Assembly: GCA_903858685.1 (NCBI GenBank)
Contig: CAIOJR010000190.1
Location: 1-46,259 of the forward strand
Direction: 5' to 3'
From: an uncultured Caulobacterales bacterium
GTDB taxonomy: Bacteria; Pseudomonadota; Alphaproteobacteria; Caulobacterales; Caulobacteraceae
Length of the DNA: 46,259 bases
Within the stretch, counting starts at the first letter, position 1; every line of letters starts with the position of its first letter. Under the pieces are notes generated by a model. That model was not told where the DNA came from. It worked only from the letters and a program-made list of their open reading frames with translations, and did not search any database. Position numbers and translations under genes: made by a program. Positions 32,067 through 41,178 of the stretch are shown here, piece after piece.

Positions 32067-32410
32067 CGCAATCGTTTCCGCAGCTGTCCGCCAAAAGACA
32101 TTTGACGGATGAATTCGTTAAGATTTTGTCCTAAAGCCCTGTCACGAAGACGGAACTTTCAAGTTCGATTAATAGGGCAATGCAGGGCGCGTCAAACCCC
32201 TTCCCATCAATTTCCGACCATATTTCAACCCTTGTGGCCGAAGGGCCACGCACAGGCCAAGTGTTTTTGCGGGTTGGAGCCGGTCTCAGGTTGATATAGA
32301 GCGAGGCTATGGTCTGCATTGGCGGACAAGGCCGGGGGGCGAGGATCGATGTGATCACGCGCTGAATCAGGCGCAGGGTCTGGCGAGCCAACTCGATGGA
32401 GCAGTTTGAG
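32067..32410. other. 344-base divergent gap, no gene
   Basis: This interval separates the NtrZ-like gene from the DUF3576-leuS series and must hold both promoters. The half near 32100-32180 is AT-rich. A 6-base-pair hairpin, GTGGCC-GAAG-GGCCAC, lies at 32234-32249. A possible sigma70-type element for the plus strand is TTGGAG (32274-32279) with TATAGA (32295-32300) and a short 15-base spacer. Overlapping frames are short and lack homology. No tRNA or known RNA motif is recognised. Confidence 0.4.
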
Positions 32411-32893
32411 ATGTCGTTTTTGGGCAAGTTTGGTGCGGTTGCGATCGGCGCCTTGGTTCTGGCCGGTTGTGCGCATCGGGCGCCGGATCAACCCGGTGGC
32501 GGCGGTTTCCCGCTTCATATGATCGGCGGCGGCCAGAAGACGACGCCGCAGCCCTCTGCGGGCCTTGGCGTCAACGCCTTTTTGTGGCGCTCCACGCTTG
32601 AGACGCTGTCCTTCATGCCCCTGGCCTCGGCGGACCCTTACGGCGGGGTTATCCTGACCGACTGGTACGCCAACCCGGAAAAGACCGATGAGCGCTTCAA
32701 GGTCACGGTCTATATCCTGGACACGCGTCTTCGCGCAGACGGCGTTTCCGTGACCGTATTCAAGCAGGTCAAGGACGCAGCGGGCGGCTGGATCAACGCC
32801 CCAGTGTCGGCTCAGACCTCGATTGACGTGGAAAACGCCATTCTGACCAAGGCGCGGCAGCTTAGGCTCTCGACGATCAACCTAAAGGGCTGA
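32411..32893 (+). CDS. DUF3576 lipoprotein
   Basis: A 160-residue lipoprotein. The ATG at 32411 gives a signal peptide with lipobox LVLAGC (acylated Cys at about residue 20); an ATG at 32396 adds five residues. The mature part starts with a Gly/Pro-rich linker and contains LGVNAFLWRSTLETLSFMPL and DPYGGVILTDWYANPEKTDERF, the signature of DUF3576. Families of this type resemble LPS-assembly or BAM-associated small lipoproteins, but no function is established. It begins the series DUF3576, leuS, lptE, holA, with only 12 bases to leuS. Confidence 0.88.
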   Translation: MSFLGKFGAVAIGALVLAGCAHRAPDQPGGGGFPLHMIGGGQKTTPQPSAGLGVNAFLWRSTLETLSFMPLASADPYGGVILTDWYANPEKTDERFKVTVYILDTRLRADGVSVTVFKQVKDAAGGWINAPVSAQTSIDVENAILTKARQLRLSTINLKG

Positions 32894-32905
32894 TAAGTCG
32901 GCCCC

Positions 32906-35482
32906 ATGGGTCGATATAATCCGAAAGAGTCCGAACCCCGCTGGCGCGCCCGGTGGGACGAGGCTGACAGCTTCCGCACCCTGTCCCCCGCCGAGGCCGG
33001 GGACAGGCAGAAATACTATGTCCTTGAGATGTTTCCCTATCCATCGGGGCGCATCCACATGGGTCATGTGCGAAACTACACCATGGGCGATGTGGTGGCC
33101 CGTTTCAAACGGGCGCAGGGCCACAATGTCCTGCACCCCATGGGGTGGGACGCCTTTGGCATGCCAGCGGAAAACGCGGCCATGGAGAAGGGCGTCCATC
33201 CCAAGGGCTGGACCTATGAAAACATCGCCGCCATGCGGGAGCCGCTGAAGCAGCTCGGCCTGTCGATCGACTGGAGCCGCGAGTTCGCGACCTGCGACCC
33301 CGAATATTACGGGCAGGAACAGAAGCTGTTTCTGGACCTGTATCGCCGGGGACTGGCCTATCGCCGCGAGGGCGTGGTCAACTGGGACCCCGTGGACATG
33401 ACGGTGCTGGCCAATGAGCAGGTCATTGACGGACGGGGCTGGCGATCCGGCGCGCTGGTGGAAAAGCGCAAGCTGACCCAGTGGTTCTTGCGAATCACCC
33501 AATATGCCGACGACCTGATCGAGGGATTGAAGACCCTTGAGCGGTGGCCCGACAAGGTTCGGACCATGCAGGAGAACTGGATCGGCAAGAGCCAGGGCCT
33601 GCGGTTCCATTTCGATATTGCGGCCAATGCGCCAAGCGGTCTCGACCGGGTCGAGGTCTATACGACACGTCCGGACACCCTGTTCGGGGCGAGCTTTGTG
33701 GCCGTGGCTGCAGATCACCCCCTGGCGGAGGCGATCGCCGCCACCCGCGCGGCGGCGGCCGATTTCGTGGCTGAATGTCGTCGCGGCGGCGGCACCGAGG
33801 CGGAGATCGAAGCGGGCGAGAAAAAGGGCTTCGACACCGGCCTTATGGTGTCCCATCCCTTCGACCCGGACTGGAAACTGCCGGTCTGGATCGCGAACTT
33901 CGTCCTGATGGAATATGGGACGGGCGCCATTTTCGGCTGTCCGGCGCATGACCAGCGCGATCTGGACTTCGCCCGCAAATATGGGCTGGACGTGACGCCG
34001 GTGGTCTTGCCGGCGGGCGCGGACCCGGCGACCTTTGCCGTGGACCGGGAGGCCTATGTCGGGCCGGGAAGGATATTCAATTCGCGGTTCCTCGACGGGC
34101 TGACGATCGAAGAGGGCAAGCGGGCGGCTGTGGCGAAGATGGAGGGTCTGGGCTGCGGCCAGGGCGCGACCGTCTATCGTCTGCGCGACTGGGGCGTGTC
34201 GCGGCAGCGCTACTGGGGTTGTCCCATCCCCATGATCCACTGCGAGACCTGCGGCGTCGTGCCCGTGCCCGCCGATCAGCTGCCCGTGCGCCTGCCCGAC
34301 GATGTGGCGTTCGACAAGCCGGGCAATCCCTTGCTGCGCCATCCGACGTGGCGCTTCACCACCTGCCCGCAATGCGAAGGCAAGGCGGAGCGTGAAACGG
34401 ACACCTTCGACACATTTGTGGATTCCAGCTGGTATTTCGCCCGCTTCGCCGCTCCCAGATCGCCGACTCCCATTGATCGGGCGGCCGCCGACTATTGGCT
34501 GCCGGTGGATCAATATATCGGCGGGGTGGAGCATGCCGTGCTGCACCTGCTCTATGCCCGGTTCCTGACCCGGGCGTTGGCCGATGGCGGCTATGTGGGC
34601 GTCAAGGAGCCATTTGCGGGCCTGTTCACCCAGGGCATGGTCACCCATGAGGCCTATCGCTCGGCCAATGGCTTGTGGCTCCAGCCCAATGAGGTGGAGA
34701 AGCGCGACGGCGTGCTGGTGGATATTGAGTTCGACCAGCCGGTCGAGGTCGTCGGCGTTGAAAAAATGTCCAAGTCCAAGCGCAATGTCGTGGCGCCGGA
34801 GGACATATTTGAACAGTACGGGGTCGATGCCGCCCGACTGTTCGTCCTGTCTGATTCACCGCCGGAGCGTGACGTGCAGTGGAGCACAGCCGGAGTGGAG
34901 GGCGCCTGGCGCCTGATCCAGCGCATCTGGGCGGAGTTCGACGCTCAACCGGACAGGCGTCCCGGCGCGCCGGACATGGCCGAAGACGCCCTTGCGCTGC
35001 GTCGCGCCGCCCACAAGCTGGCCCAGCAGATCACGGACGGACTGGAAAGCTTCCGCTTCAATCTTGCGGTGGCGCGGATGCACGAGATGATGGCGGTGCT
35101 CAAGGCTCATCCGGCGGCGGGCGCCAGTCCCTCGCGGCTGGCGGCGCGGCACGAGGCCTTGTCCATACTGGCCCGGCTCGTCTCGCCCTTCATGCCCCAT
35201 CTGGCGGAAGCCTGTTGGGAGCGTCTGGGCGAAGCCGGTCTGATCGTTGACGCCCCCTGGCCCCGCGCCGATGCGGCGCTTGTTGCGGAGGACGAAGTGG
35301 TGCTCGGCGTGCAGGTCAATGGCAAGCGAAGGGCTGAGATCAAGGCCCAGAAGGGGGCGGAGGACTCAGATGTTCAAGCCATTGCGCTCGGCGACGTCAC
35401 GGTTCAGAAGCATCTGGAAGGCCTTACGGTTCGCAAGGTGATCGTGGTCAAGGACCGCATCGTCAATATCGTCGCCTCCTGA
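32906..35482 (+). CDS. leuS: leucyl-tRNA synthetase
   Basis: An 858-residue class Ia synthetase that charges tRNA-Leu. The HIGH motif appears as [15 protein letters not shown] near residue 45, and the KMSKS loop as [15 protein letters not shown] near 617. Between them are the CP1 editing domain (about 225-420) with [12 protein letters not shown] and a zinc-ribbon-like C-x-x-C pair (CETC, then CPQC). The anticodon-binding domain and a small C-terminal domain follow; length fits the bacterial enzyme. The long open frame on the opposite strand (32882-34648) is a shadow. It is co-oriented and close to the DUF3576 gene and lptE. Confidence 0.98.
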   Translation: MGRYNPKESEPRWRARWDEADSFRTLSPAEAGDRQKYYVLEMFPYPSGRIHMGHVRNYTMGDVVARFKRAQGHNVLHPMGWDAFGMPAENAAMEKGVHPKGWTYENIAAMREPLKQLGLSIDWSREFATCDPEYYGQEQKLFLDLYRRGLAYRREGVVNWDPVDMTVLANEQVIDGRGWRSGALVEKRKLTQWFLRITQYADDLIEGLKTLERWPDKVRTMQENWIGKSQGLRFHFDIAANAPSGLDRVEVYTTRPDTLFGASFVAVAADHPLAEAIAATRAAAADFVAECRRGGGTEAEIEAGEKKGFDTGLMVSHPFDPDWKLPVWIANFVLMEYGTGAIFGCPAHDQRDLDFARKYGLDVTPVVLPAGADPATFAVDREAYVGPGRIFNSRFLDGLTIEEGKRAAVAKMEGLGCGQGATVYRLRDWGVSRQRYWGCPIPMIHCETCGVVPVPADQLPVRLPDDVAFDKPGNPLLRHPTWRFTTCPQCEGKAERETDTFDTFVDSSWYFARFAAPRSPTPIDRAAADYWLPVDQYIGGVEHAVLHLLYARFLTRALADGGYVGVKEPFAGLFTQGMVTHEAYRSANGLWLQPNEVEKRDGVLVDIEFDQPVEVVGVEKMSKSKRNVVAPEDIFEQYGVDAARLFVLSDSPPERDVQWSTAGVEGAWRLIQRIWAEFDAQPDRRPGAPDMAEDALALRRAAHKLAQQITDGLESFRFNLAVARMHEMMAVLKAHPAAGASPSRLAARHEALSILARLVSPFMPHLAEACWERLGEAGLIVDAPWPRADAALVAEDEVVLGVQVNGKRRAEIKAQKGAEDSDVQAIALGDVTVQKHLEGLTVRKVIVVKDRIVNIVAS

Positions 35483-35506
35483 TCTGGATGGTGTAGGATC
35501 GCAAAC

Positions 35507-36040
35507 ATGACCCTGATCCCGATCCGTCTGTTGCCATTCCGCAGGGCTAGAGCCGCATCAGCGGCCCTGGCCCTGACGGCGCTCCTTGGCCTTGAGGGCT
35601 GCGGTTTTACGCCGCTCTATGCCGATAATGGCATGAGTTCAGCCCTGTATGACGTCGTGGTGTCTGTGCCTGACCATTCCCGAGCGGGCTTCATGGTGCA
35701 GGACAAGCTCAATGAGGCCTTGGGTCGGCACGCTGACAAGGGGTCGTGGAAGCTTACGCTTGAAGTCTACAGCAAGCGCGCGCCACGCGGTGTGAGGGTG
35801 AACAATGTCGCCAACCGCTACGAATATCAGATGGAAGTCGACTACAGCCTTGCCGACGCCGCGACCGGCAAGGTGGCCCTGAAGGAATCGCTTCAGGCGA
35901 TGGCGACCTATGATTCGGCGGACCAGCCCTATGCCGGGGTCGCTGCGGAGCAGGATGGCGAGGTGCGCGCCGCCGCCATCGCCGCCGATATGTTGCGGTT
36001 GCGTCTCGCCCGCTATTTCGCGGCGCGTCCTGCTCCGTGA
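35507..36040 (+). CDS. lptE: LPS-assembly lipoprotein LptE
   Basis: A 177-residue outer-membrane lipoprotein. After a long signal segment the lipobox LGLEGC places the acylated Cys at residue 32, directly followed by the LptE hallmark GFTPLYA. The rest is a two-layer alpha/beta domain with SKRAPRGVRVNNVANRYEYQ. LptE sits inside the LptD barrel and feeds LPS to the outer leaflet. The order leuS-lptE-holA is conserved in proteobacteria. Its stop TGA overlaps the GTG of holA (GTGA), so the two are coupled. The gene complements kdsB elsewhere in the window. Confidence 0.93.
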   Translation: MTLIPIRLLPFRRARAASAALALTALLGLEGCGFTPLYADNGMSSALYDVVVSVPDHSRAGFMVQDKLNEALGRHADKGSWKLTLEVYSKRAPRGVRVNNVANRYEYQMEVDYSLADAATGKVALKESLQAMATYDSADQPYAGVAAEQDGEVRAAAIAADMLRLRLARYFAARPAP

Positions 36041-37089
36041 TCCTGTCCAAGCGGCCCGAGGTCGAGCGCTTTCTGGGCCATCCGCCGCCGGAGATCCGCA
36101 TTTGCCTCATCCATGGCAAGGATCGCGGCGGCGTGCGCGAGCGGGCGGACGGTCTGGCCGCCCGCATCGTTCCCCGGCCTGATGACCCCTTCGATGTGGC
36201 GCTGCTGACCGAAACCGATCTGGATAATGATCCGGCCAAGCTTCAGGACGAACTGGCCGCCATGTCGCTGATGGGCGGCCGCAGGTTGGTCAGGCTGAAG
36301 CTGACGGGCGAACGGGCGGGACCGGACAGGCAGGCCGCGGAGGCGCTGAAGGCCCATGCCGAGGGGACGCTCAATCCCGAAGCCTTTTTTCTGATCGAGG
36401 CCGGCGCGCTGGAACGTCACTCCCCGCTGCGCAAGGCGGCGGAAGCGTCCAGGCAGGCCGTGGCCATACCGGTCTATGAAGACGAGATCGGCGATGTGAC
36501 CCGCTATGTCCGCGAAGCCCTCGCCGCCGACAAGGTCGGTCTGACCTCAGAGGCTCTGGAACTCTTCACCGCACGCCTGCCCAAGGAGCGCGGGGTTATG
36601 CGTCAGGAGATCGAACGCCTGATCCTCTATCTGGGTCCGGGCAGTGGTCGCACCGCTGGTCCCGCCGATCTGGTCGACCATCTGGGGGTAGAGCCTGAGG
36701 CCTCGCTGTTTGACGCGGCGTCCGACGCTTTCGGCGGCAAGGTCAAGGACGCCCAGAGCGCCTTACGTCGCGCCCGGGCGGAAGGCGAGGGCGGACCGGC
36801 CGCGGTGCGCGCACTCAGCCAGCATCTCATGCGTCTGCGCCGCGCCATGACCCTGATGACGACCGGCATGGGGGCTCAGGAGGCGGCCAAGGCGGTCGGC
36901 GTGTTCTGGAAACAGGAACGGGAGTTTTTGCGTCAGGCCCGCGCCTGGCGGCTGGCCGACCTTGATGCGCTACAGCCCGAATTGCTGGAAGCGGATCGGG
37001 CCTGCAAGTCCACCGGCTCTCCAGATGGGCTGATCGCCGAGCGAATCGCTCTCAGCATCGCCGCGCGCGCCCGACGCCGTGGATTATAG
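36037..37089 (+). CDS. holA: DNA polymerase III delta subunit
   Basis: A 350-residue clamp-loader subunit. The start is GTG (36037), overlapping lptE. Visible features: the N-terminal ICLIHGKDRGGVRERAD (AAA-like, no functional Walker A, as normal for delta), DEAAMSLMGGRRLVRLK-type segment (LAAMSLMGGRRLVRLKL), LPKERGVMRQEIERLILYL and the C-terminal collar domain with ALSQHLMRLRRAMTLM. It opens the beta clamp and loads it onto DNA together with the gamma/tau subunits encoded by dnaX just 1 kb away. It is convergent with recR, 4 bases apart. In Caulobacter, as I recall, holA is followed by parB-parA, which are absent here. Confidence 0.94.
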   Translation: MILSKRPEVERFLGHPPPEIRICLIHGKDRGGVRERADGLAARIVPRPDDPFDVALLTETDLDNDPAKLQDELAAMSLMGGRRLVRLKLTGERAGPDRQAAEALKAHAEGTLNPEAFFLIEAGALERHSPLRKAAEASRQAVAIPVYEDEIGDVTRYVREALAADKVGLTSEALELFTARLPKERGVMRQEIERLILYLGPGSGRTAGPADLVDHLGVEPEASLFDAASDAFGGKVKDAQSALRRARAEGEGGPAAVRALSQHLMRLRRAMTLMTTGMGAQEAAKAVGVFWKQEREFLRQARAWRLADLDALQPELLEADRACKSTGSPDGLIAERIALSIAARARRRGL

Positions 37090-37093
37090 GGGT

Positions 37094-37696
37094 TCAGGCG
37101 GGCCGACGCGCCCGAAGCGCCTGGGTGATGGTGCCATCGTCCAGCCAGTCCAGTTCGCCGCCCACCGGCACGCCGCGCGCAAGGCTGGTCACCGGTATGC
37201 CCAGAGCCGCCAGCCGCTCCGACACATAGTGCGCCGTGGTCTGACCATCGACGGTGGCGGGTAGGGCCAGTATGACCTCGCGCACGCCGCCCTGGGCCAC
37301 CCTGGCCGCGAGCTGGTCGATCCGAAGGGCGTCCGGTCCGACCCCGTCCAGAGCCGACAACAGTCCGCCCAGAACGTGGTAACGCCCGCGAAACGCGCCC
37401 GCCCGCTCCATGGCCCACAGACCGCCCACCTCTTCGACCACTAAAAGCAGGCCTTCATCGCGCGTCATGTCGCTGCACACGGCGCACGGGTCTGTGCTGT
37501 CGAGCGCGCCACAAAGGGTGCAGGCGCGCACCTTGTCCGCCGCCGCCGCCAGCGCATCGGCGAGCGGACGCAAAAGCTGGTCCTTTCGCTTCAGCAACAT
37601 CAGGGCGGCGCGCCGCCCAGACCTTGGCCCAAGACCTGGCAACTTCGACAGAAGCTGGATCAGGCGCTCGATTTCCGGTCCGGCTGAGGCGGCCAA
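37094..37696 (-). CDS. recR: recombination protein RecR
   Basis: A 200-residue DNA-repair protein acting with RecF and RecO to load RecA at gaps. Motifs: the helix-hairpin-helix [19 protein letters not shown], a four-cysteine zinc finger ([16 protein letters not shown], about residues 59-74), and the Toprim domain with [33 protein letters not shown] and [18 protein letters not shown]. The start is TTG (37696), 9 bases after GGGAG, because no ATG or GTG precedes the conserved region. It follows ybaB by 5 bases in the dnaX-ybaB-recR operon. Confidence 0.94.
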   Translation of the reverse strand: MAASAGPEIERLIQLLSKLPGLGPRSGRRAALMLLKRKDQLLRPLADALAAAADKVRACTLCGALDSTDPCAVCSDMTRDEGLLLVVEEVGGLWAMERAGAFRGRYHVLGGLLSALDGVGPDALRIDQLAARVAQGGVREVILALPATVDGQTTAHYVSERLAALGIPVTSLARGVPVGGELDWLDDGTITQALRARRPA

Positions 37697-37701
37697 ACGG
37701 C

Positions 37702-38028
37702 TTAGACTCCCAGTCCGGGGAAGCCCGGCATATTGGCCAGCGGGCCTGCCGCGTCTCGCATCAACTCGGCCTGCAAGGCCTCAAGACGTTGACGGGCCGT
37801 CTTGTGCGCCGCCAAAATCAGATCCTGCAGGATCTCGCTGTCGCCAGGCTGCATCAGGCTGTCGTCAATGGCGATGCTGAGCAGATCGCCTGAGCCCGAC
37901 AGGGTCAGGGTGACGAGGCCGGCGCCCGACTGGCCCGTCACGGAACTGGCGGAGAGCCGTTCCTGAGCGGCTTTCAGCTTGGCCTGCATGGCCCCGGCCT
38001 GCTTCATCAGGGCGCCAATGTCTTTCAC
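37702..38028 (-). CDS. ybaB: YbaB/EbfC nucleoid-associated protein
   Basis: A 108-residue dimeric DNA-binding protein of the tweezer-like YbaB/EbfC family. The N-terminal helix [19 protein letters not shown] is followed by the beta hairpin [20 protein letters not shown] and the C-terminal helix region [19 protein letters not shown], then a flexible Gly/Pro-rich tail (MPGFPGLGV). It overlaps the dnaX stop by ATGA and precedes recR closely. The dnaX-ybaB-recR order is widely conserved in bacteria. It is thought to bind DNA or modulate recombination. Confidence 0.94.
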   Translation of the reverse strand: MKDIGALMKQAGAMQAKLKAAQERLSASSVTGQSGAGLVTLTLSGSGDLLSIAIDDSLMQPGDSEILQDLILAAHKTARQRLEALQAELMRDAAGPLANMPGFPGLGV

Positions 38029-39854
38029 GCCTCGTCTCCATCCTCGTCGTCACTGTCTGGCGCGGGTTCGGCGGCCGCCATAGTGCGTTTTCGATAGGCG
38101 ATGATCTCTGTCCCGGGAAAGGCCTCCAGCACGGAGCGCACAAAGGGCTCTGATTCCAGAGCCTCGCGTTCAGCCTTTTCCTCACGCCGTTCGCGCTCAT
38201 AGGCGGTCTCGGAGCCGCCGCCGCGAATTTCGGCCATCCAGCGGTCGCCGGTCCACTCCCGCAGCTTGGTTGTCAGTCGCTGGGTCAGGTTGGACGGCGC
38301 GCCGGGCGCAGGCTCGAACGTGATCAGTCCGGGCTTGTAATCGACCAGACGGACAAAGCGCTCCACATCGAGCTTCAGGGTGATGTCGCGCTTGCTGTCA
38401 ATGAGACCCATCACGTCCTGAAAGGTCGACAGGATCGCCTTGGCGGCGGTCTGGGCGACGGGCGCCACAGAGCCGCTGGGCTGGGCGTAGCCGCCGCTCA
38501 CGGCGCGTGCGCCGCCGCCGGGCCCGGGCGCGGGCGCAGACGGCGCCCCGCCTGCGATCGCTTCGCCCGACTGCAGCCGCTTCAGCGCCTCTTCCGGGCC
38601 GGGCAGGTCAGCGGCATAGGCCAGACGGATCAGGGCCATTTCGACCGCCGCCATGGGGTCCGGCGCACGTCTGGCCTCCTCGTGCGCCTTGAGCAGCATC
38701 TGCCAGACGCGGGAGAGCGATCCTGCGGACGCCTCCGCGCCGATGGCGGTGATGCGAGAGGCCTGATCCCTGGGCAGTCCCAGCGCCTCGGGTCCCAGCA
38801 TCTTGGCGACTGCGGCGCCGTGGCTGTGCTCCAACAGGTCGCCCAGCGCCACAACGGGGTCGGCGCCAAAGCTGTACAGGGTTCGAAACCCTTTCAGGGC
38901 GGCTGAGATGTCGCCCTTCATGACCGCTTCAAACAGGGCGATGGTCCCTGCCCGGTCGGCCAGTCCCAGCATGTCGCGCACGGTTTCGGCCGGGGTGATC
39001 TGGCCGCGTTCAGTCTGGACAATGGCCTGATCGAGCAGGGACAGGGCGTCGCGCACCGAACCTTCCGCCGCGCGCGCAATCAGGGCCAGGCCCTCTTCCT
39101 CGACCAGCGCATTTTCCTTCGCGCAGACGCCTTGCAGGTGGCGCACCAGAACGTCCGGCTCCACGCGTCGCAGGTCAAAGCGCTGGCAGCGGGACAGGAT
39201 GGTCACCGGCACCTTGCGGATCTCGGTCGTGGCGAAAATGAATTTCACATGGGGCGGCGGCTCTTCAAGCGTCTTGAGCAGCGCATTGAACGACGCGGTG
39301 GACAGCATGTGCACCTCGTCGATCACATAGACCTTGTAGCGCGCTTCCACCGGCGCATAACGCGCGCCGTCCAGAAGCTCGCGCATCTCATCCACCTTGG
39401 TGCGACTGGCGGCGTCCAGCTCCAGCACGTCCATGTGGCGGCCGTCGATAATGGCGCGGCAATGGCGGCCATCGACGGACAGGTCGACCGAGGGGCGGTT
39501 GACCGTATCGGTCTCAAAGTTCAGGCCGCGCGCCAGAAGTCTCGCCGTGGTGGTCTTTCCCACGCCGCGAACGCCGGTCAACATGAAGGCGTGGGCAATG
39601 CGGCCAGAGGCGAATGCGTTGGTGAGGGTGCGGACCATGGCCTCCTGGCCGATCAGGTCCTCGAAGGTGCGCGGTCGATATTTGCGGGCCAGAACCTGAT
39701 AGGCCTCGCCCCCGCCGGCCAGGGCGTCAGGCGCGGGCGACTTGACGACCGAGGCAGACTCAGGCGGCGTCCCGAACATGTCGTCGGTCGCATCGTCCCT
39801 TTCAGGCGTCTCGTCAGGGGCCCCGTCGTCGGGCGTCAGATCGTAATCGGCCAT
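38025..39854 (-). CDS. dnaX: DNA polymerase III gamma/tau subunit
   Basis: A 609-residue clamp-loader ATPase. A 50-residue acidic N-terminal extension precedes LARKYRPRTFEDLIGQEA. Walker A is GVRGVGKTTTARLL, Walker B YVIDEVHMLS, SRC motif LSRCQRFDLRR and sensor 2 GSVRDALSLLDQAI. The usual zinc module is degenerate: in the segment NRPSVDLSVDGRHCRAI only one Cys remains, as in other alphaproteobacterial DnaX that I recall. The C-terminal tau part (about 440-609) has a Pro/Gly-rich linker and a polymerase-binding domain. No slippery frameshift site for gamma is apparent, though it may be missed by eye. It follows the SRP RNA gene and is coupled to ybaB. Confidence 0.96.
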   Translation of the reverse strand: MADYDLTPDDGAPDETPERDDATDDMFGTPPESASVVKSPAPDALAGGGEAYQVLARKYRPRTFEDLIGQEAMVRTLTNAFASGRIAHAFMLTGVRGVGKTTTARLLARGLNFETDTVNRPSVDLSVDGRHCRAIIDGRHMDVLELDAASRTKVDEMRELLDGARYAPVEARYKVYVIDEVHMLSTASFNALLKTLEEPPPHVKFIFATTEIRKVPVTILSRCQRFDLRRVEPDVLVRHLQGVCAKENALVEEEGLALIARAAEGSVRDALSLLDQAIVQTERGQITPAETVRDMLGLADRAGTIALFEAVMKGDISAALKGFRTLYSFGADPVVALGDLLEHSHGAAVAKMLGPEALGLPRDQASRITAIGAEASAGSLSRVWQMLLKAHEEARRAPDPMAAVEMALIRLAYAADLPGPEEALKRLQSGEAIAGGAPSAPAPGPGGGARAVSGGYAQPSGSVAPVAQTAAKAILSTFQDVMGLIDSKRDITLKLDVERFVRLVDYKPGLITFEPAPGAPSNLTQRLTTKLREWTGDRWMAEIRGGGSETAYERERREEKAEREALESEPFVRSVLEAFPGTEIIAYRKRTMAAAEPAPDSDDEDGDEA

Positions 39855-39884
39855 CGCCCTGCCGGTCAGTGGGGGGAAATCGGT

Positions 39885-39978
39885 GGAGACTGGACGTCGA
39901 CCCGCAGCGAAACTCGTTACGGCTGCTTCCTTCCGGATCTGACCGGGTTGGCGAGGGCGACGCCCGACGCCAGTCTCC
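39885..39978 (-). ncRNA. ffs: small signal recognition particle RNA (4.5S type)
   Basis: The minus strand contains the conserved SRP apical region: GGTCAGATCCGGAAGGAAGC followed by AGCC, the binding site of Ffh, at about 39930-39957. Flanking arms close a long hairpin: GGAGACTGG (39978-39970 on the minus strand) pairs with CCAGTCTCC (39893-39885), and inner segments such as GGCGAGGGCGACGCC fold with the opposite arm. The size, about 94 bases, suits a proteobacterial 4.5S RNA; exact ends are estimated from the stem. A possible promoter lies beyond it: -10 TATAGG at 39988-39983 and TTGCGC near 40013, spacer 19. It is 30 bases upstream of dnaX on the same strand. Confidence 0.93.
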
Positions 39979-40137
39979 GCTGCCTATATCGCGCGCCAAA
40001 CGCTCTGGCGCAAGGCGCCCGTCGATCATTCGTCACGTCTCGTTCATCCGGTCTCGTTGATGAACCTGATGCGATGAGGGGTGATCACAGGCTCGCTGTT
40101 TGTTAGGCTTGGCGGAAGAGATCAGAAGGTTCGCTCC

Positions 40138-41070
40138 ATGTCCCTGTCCGCCATCGCCAATGTCTTCGCCGGAAACCCCCTGAACCGTGCCAGTGACCGA
40201 CGCGGCGACGCCGCTTATCTGGCGCGCCTGCTGGAGGATCCTCAGACCCTGGCCCTGCCCCTGTGGAACGGCCAGCCGCTGATCGACGCGGCCGAAAGCG
40301 GGATGCGTCTGGCCTATGTTTCCGGCGATCTGGCGCACGAAATCGCCGGCGGCGATGAGCGCCTCCTGTTCCTAGGCCTGTGGAGAGAGACCGCCGTCTT
40401 CGCCGTGGACATGGAGGGCGGCGCCGATCCCACTGCCGGCCCATTGAACGGCTTTGGCGTATTCAAGGACATGCGGGCCATGGGGGCGGCCTTGTCAGGG
40501 CCGGAAGCCGCCATTGCCGCCACCGCCAAGGGCGTGTTCGAATGGCGCCGTCGCCATCGATTCTGCGCCGCCTGCGGCCAGCCCAGCCAGGTGGCGGAGG
40601 GCGGCTGGAAGCGGGTCTGCGCGGCCTGCAATGCGGAGCATTTCCCCAGAACCGATCCCGTGGTCATCATGTTGCCGGTGATCGGGGAGCGCTGCCTGAT
40701 GGGACGCCAGGCGATCTGGCCCAAAGGCATGTGGTCGGCCCTGGCCGGATTTCTGGAGCCTGGCGAAACCATCGAGGAGGCCTGCGCCCGCGAATTGAAC
40801 GAGGAAGCCGGGCTGGTGGCGCGGCGCGTGCACTACCACTCCACCCAGCCCTGGCCCTTCCCCAACTCCCTGATGATCGGCCTGATCGCCGAGATCGAGG
40901 CGGGAGAGGCTCATCCCGACCAGACAGAACTGGAAGCCGTGCGCTGGTTCACAAGGTCCGAGGCGCGCGCATTGTTGAAAGGCGAGATCGCCGGCGCCTT
41001 CTGCCCGCCGCCTCTGGCGATCGCCCATCAGCTTCTCAAAACCTGGGCTCATGAAGATTCCGCCACCTGA
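40138..41070 (+). CDS. nudC: NAD(+) diphosphatase NudC
   Basis: A 310-residue Nudix hydrolase that splits NAD(H) into NMN(H) and AMP, and in other bacteria removes the NAD cap of RNA. The N-terminal half is diverged; a zinc ribbon follows (Cys143, Cys146, Cys161, Cys164). The Nudix box starts at Gly204: GFLEPGETIEEACARELNEE plus AGL, intact. The NudC-specific signature STQPWPFPNSLMIGL is present. The ATG at 40138 is chosen over the open frame to 40081 for lack of homology upstream. It is divergent from the SRP RNA gene; a weak hairpin follows the stop. Confidence 0.95.
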   Translation: MSLSAIANVFAGNPLNRASDRRGDAAYLARLLEDPQTLALPLWNGQPLIDAAESGMRLAYVSGDLAHEIAGGDERLLFLGLWRETAVFAVDMEGGADPTAGPLNGFGVFKDMRAMGAALSGPEAAIAATAKGVFEWRRRHRFCAACGQPSQVAEGGWKRVCAACNAEHFPRTDPVVIMLPVIGERCLMGRQAIWPKGMWSALAGFLEPGETIEEACARELNEEAGLVARRVHYHSTQPWPFPNSLMIGLIAEIEAGEAHPDQTELEAVRWFTRSEARALLKGEIAGAFCPPPLAIAHQLLKTWAHEDSAT

Positions 41071-41090
41071 AAAAGGTTTGACCGCCTTTT
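41071..41090 (+). terminator. weak terminator-like hairpin after nudC
   Basis: AAAAGG (41071-41076) and CCTTTT (41085-41090) pair across an 8-base loop, directly after the nudC stop, with the T residues forming part of the stem. The stem is short and AT-rich, so efficiency would be low. Confidence 0.35.
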
Positions 41091-41178
41091 GCTAGGGGAA
41101 TGCTTACGCTCAGCGGGTAGGCTCGGGCTCAGGGTTCAGGTCTCGATGCTGACGCCGCCTGCAAAGGACTATTGCAAC

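Noticed and set aside
32882-34648. 588-codon open frame antisense to leuS.
   Set aside because: leuS on the plus strand has intact catalytic motifs along the whole length; the minus frame is His/Arg/Gly-rich without domains, as expected of a shadow in GC-rich DNA.
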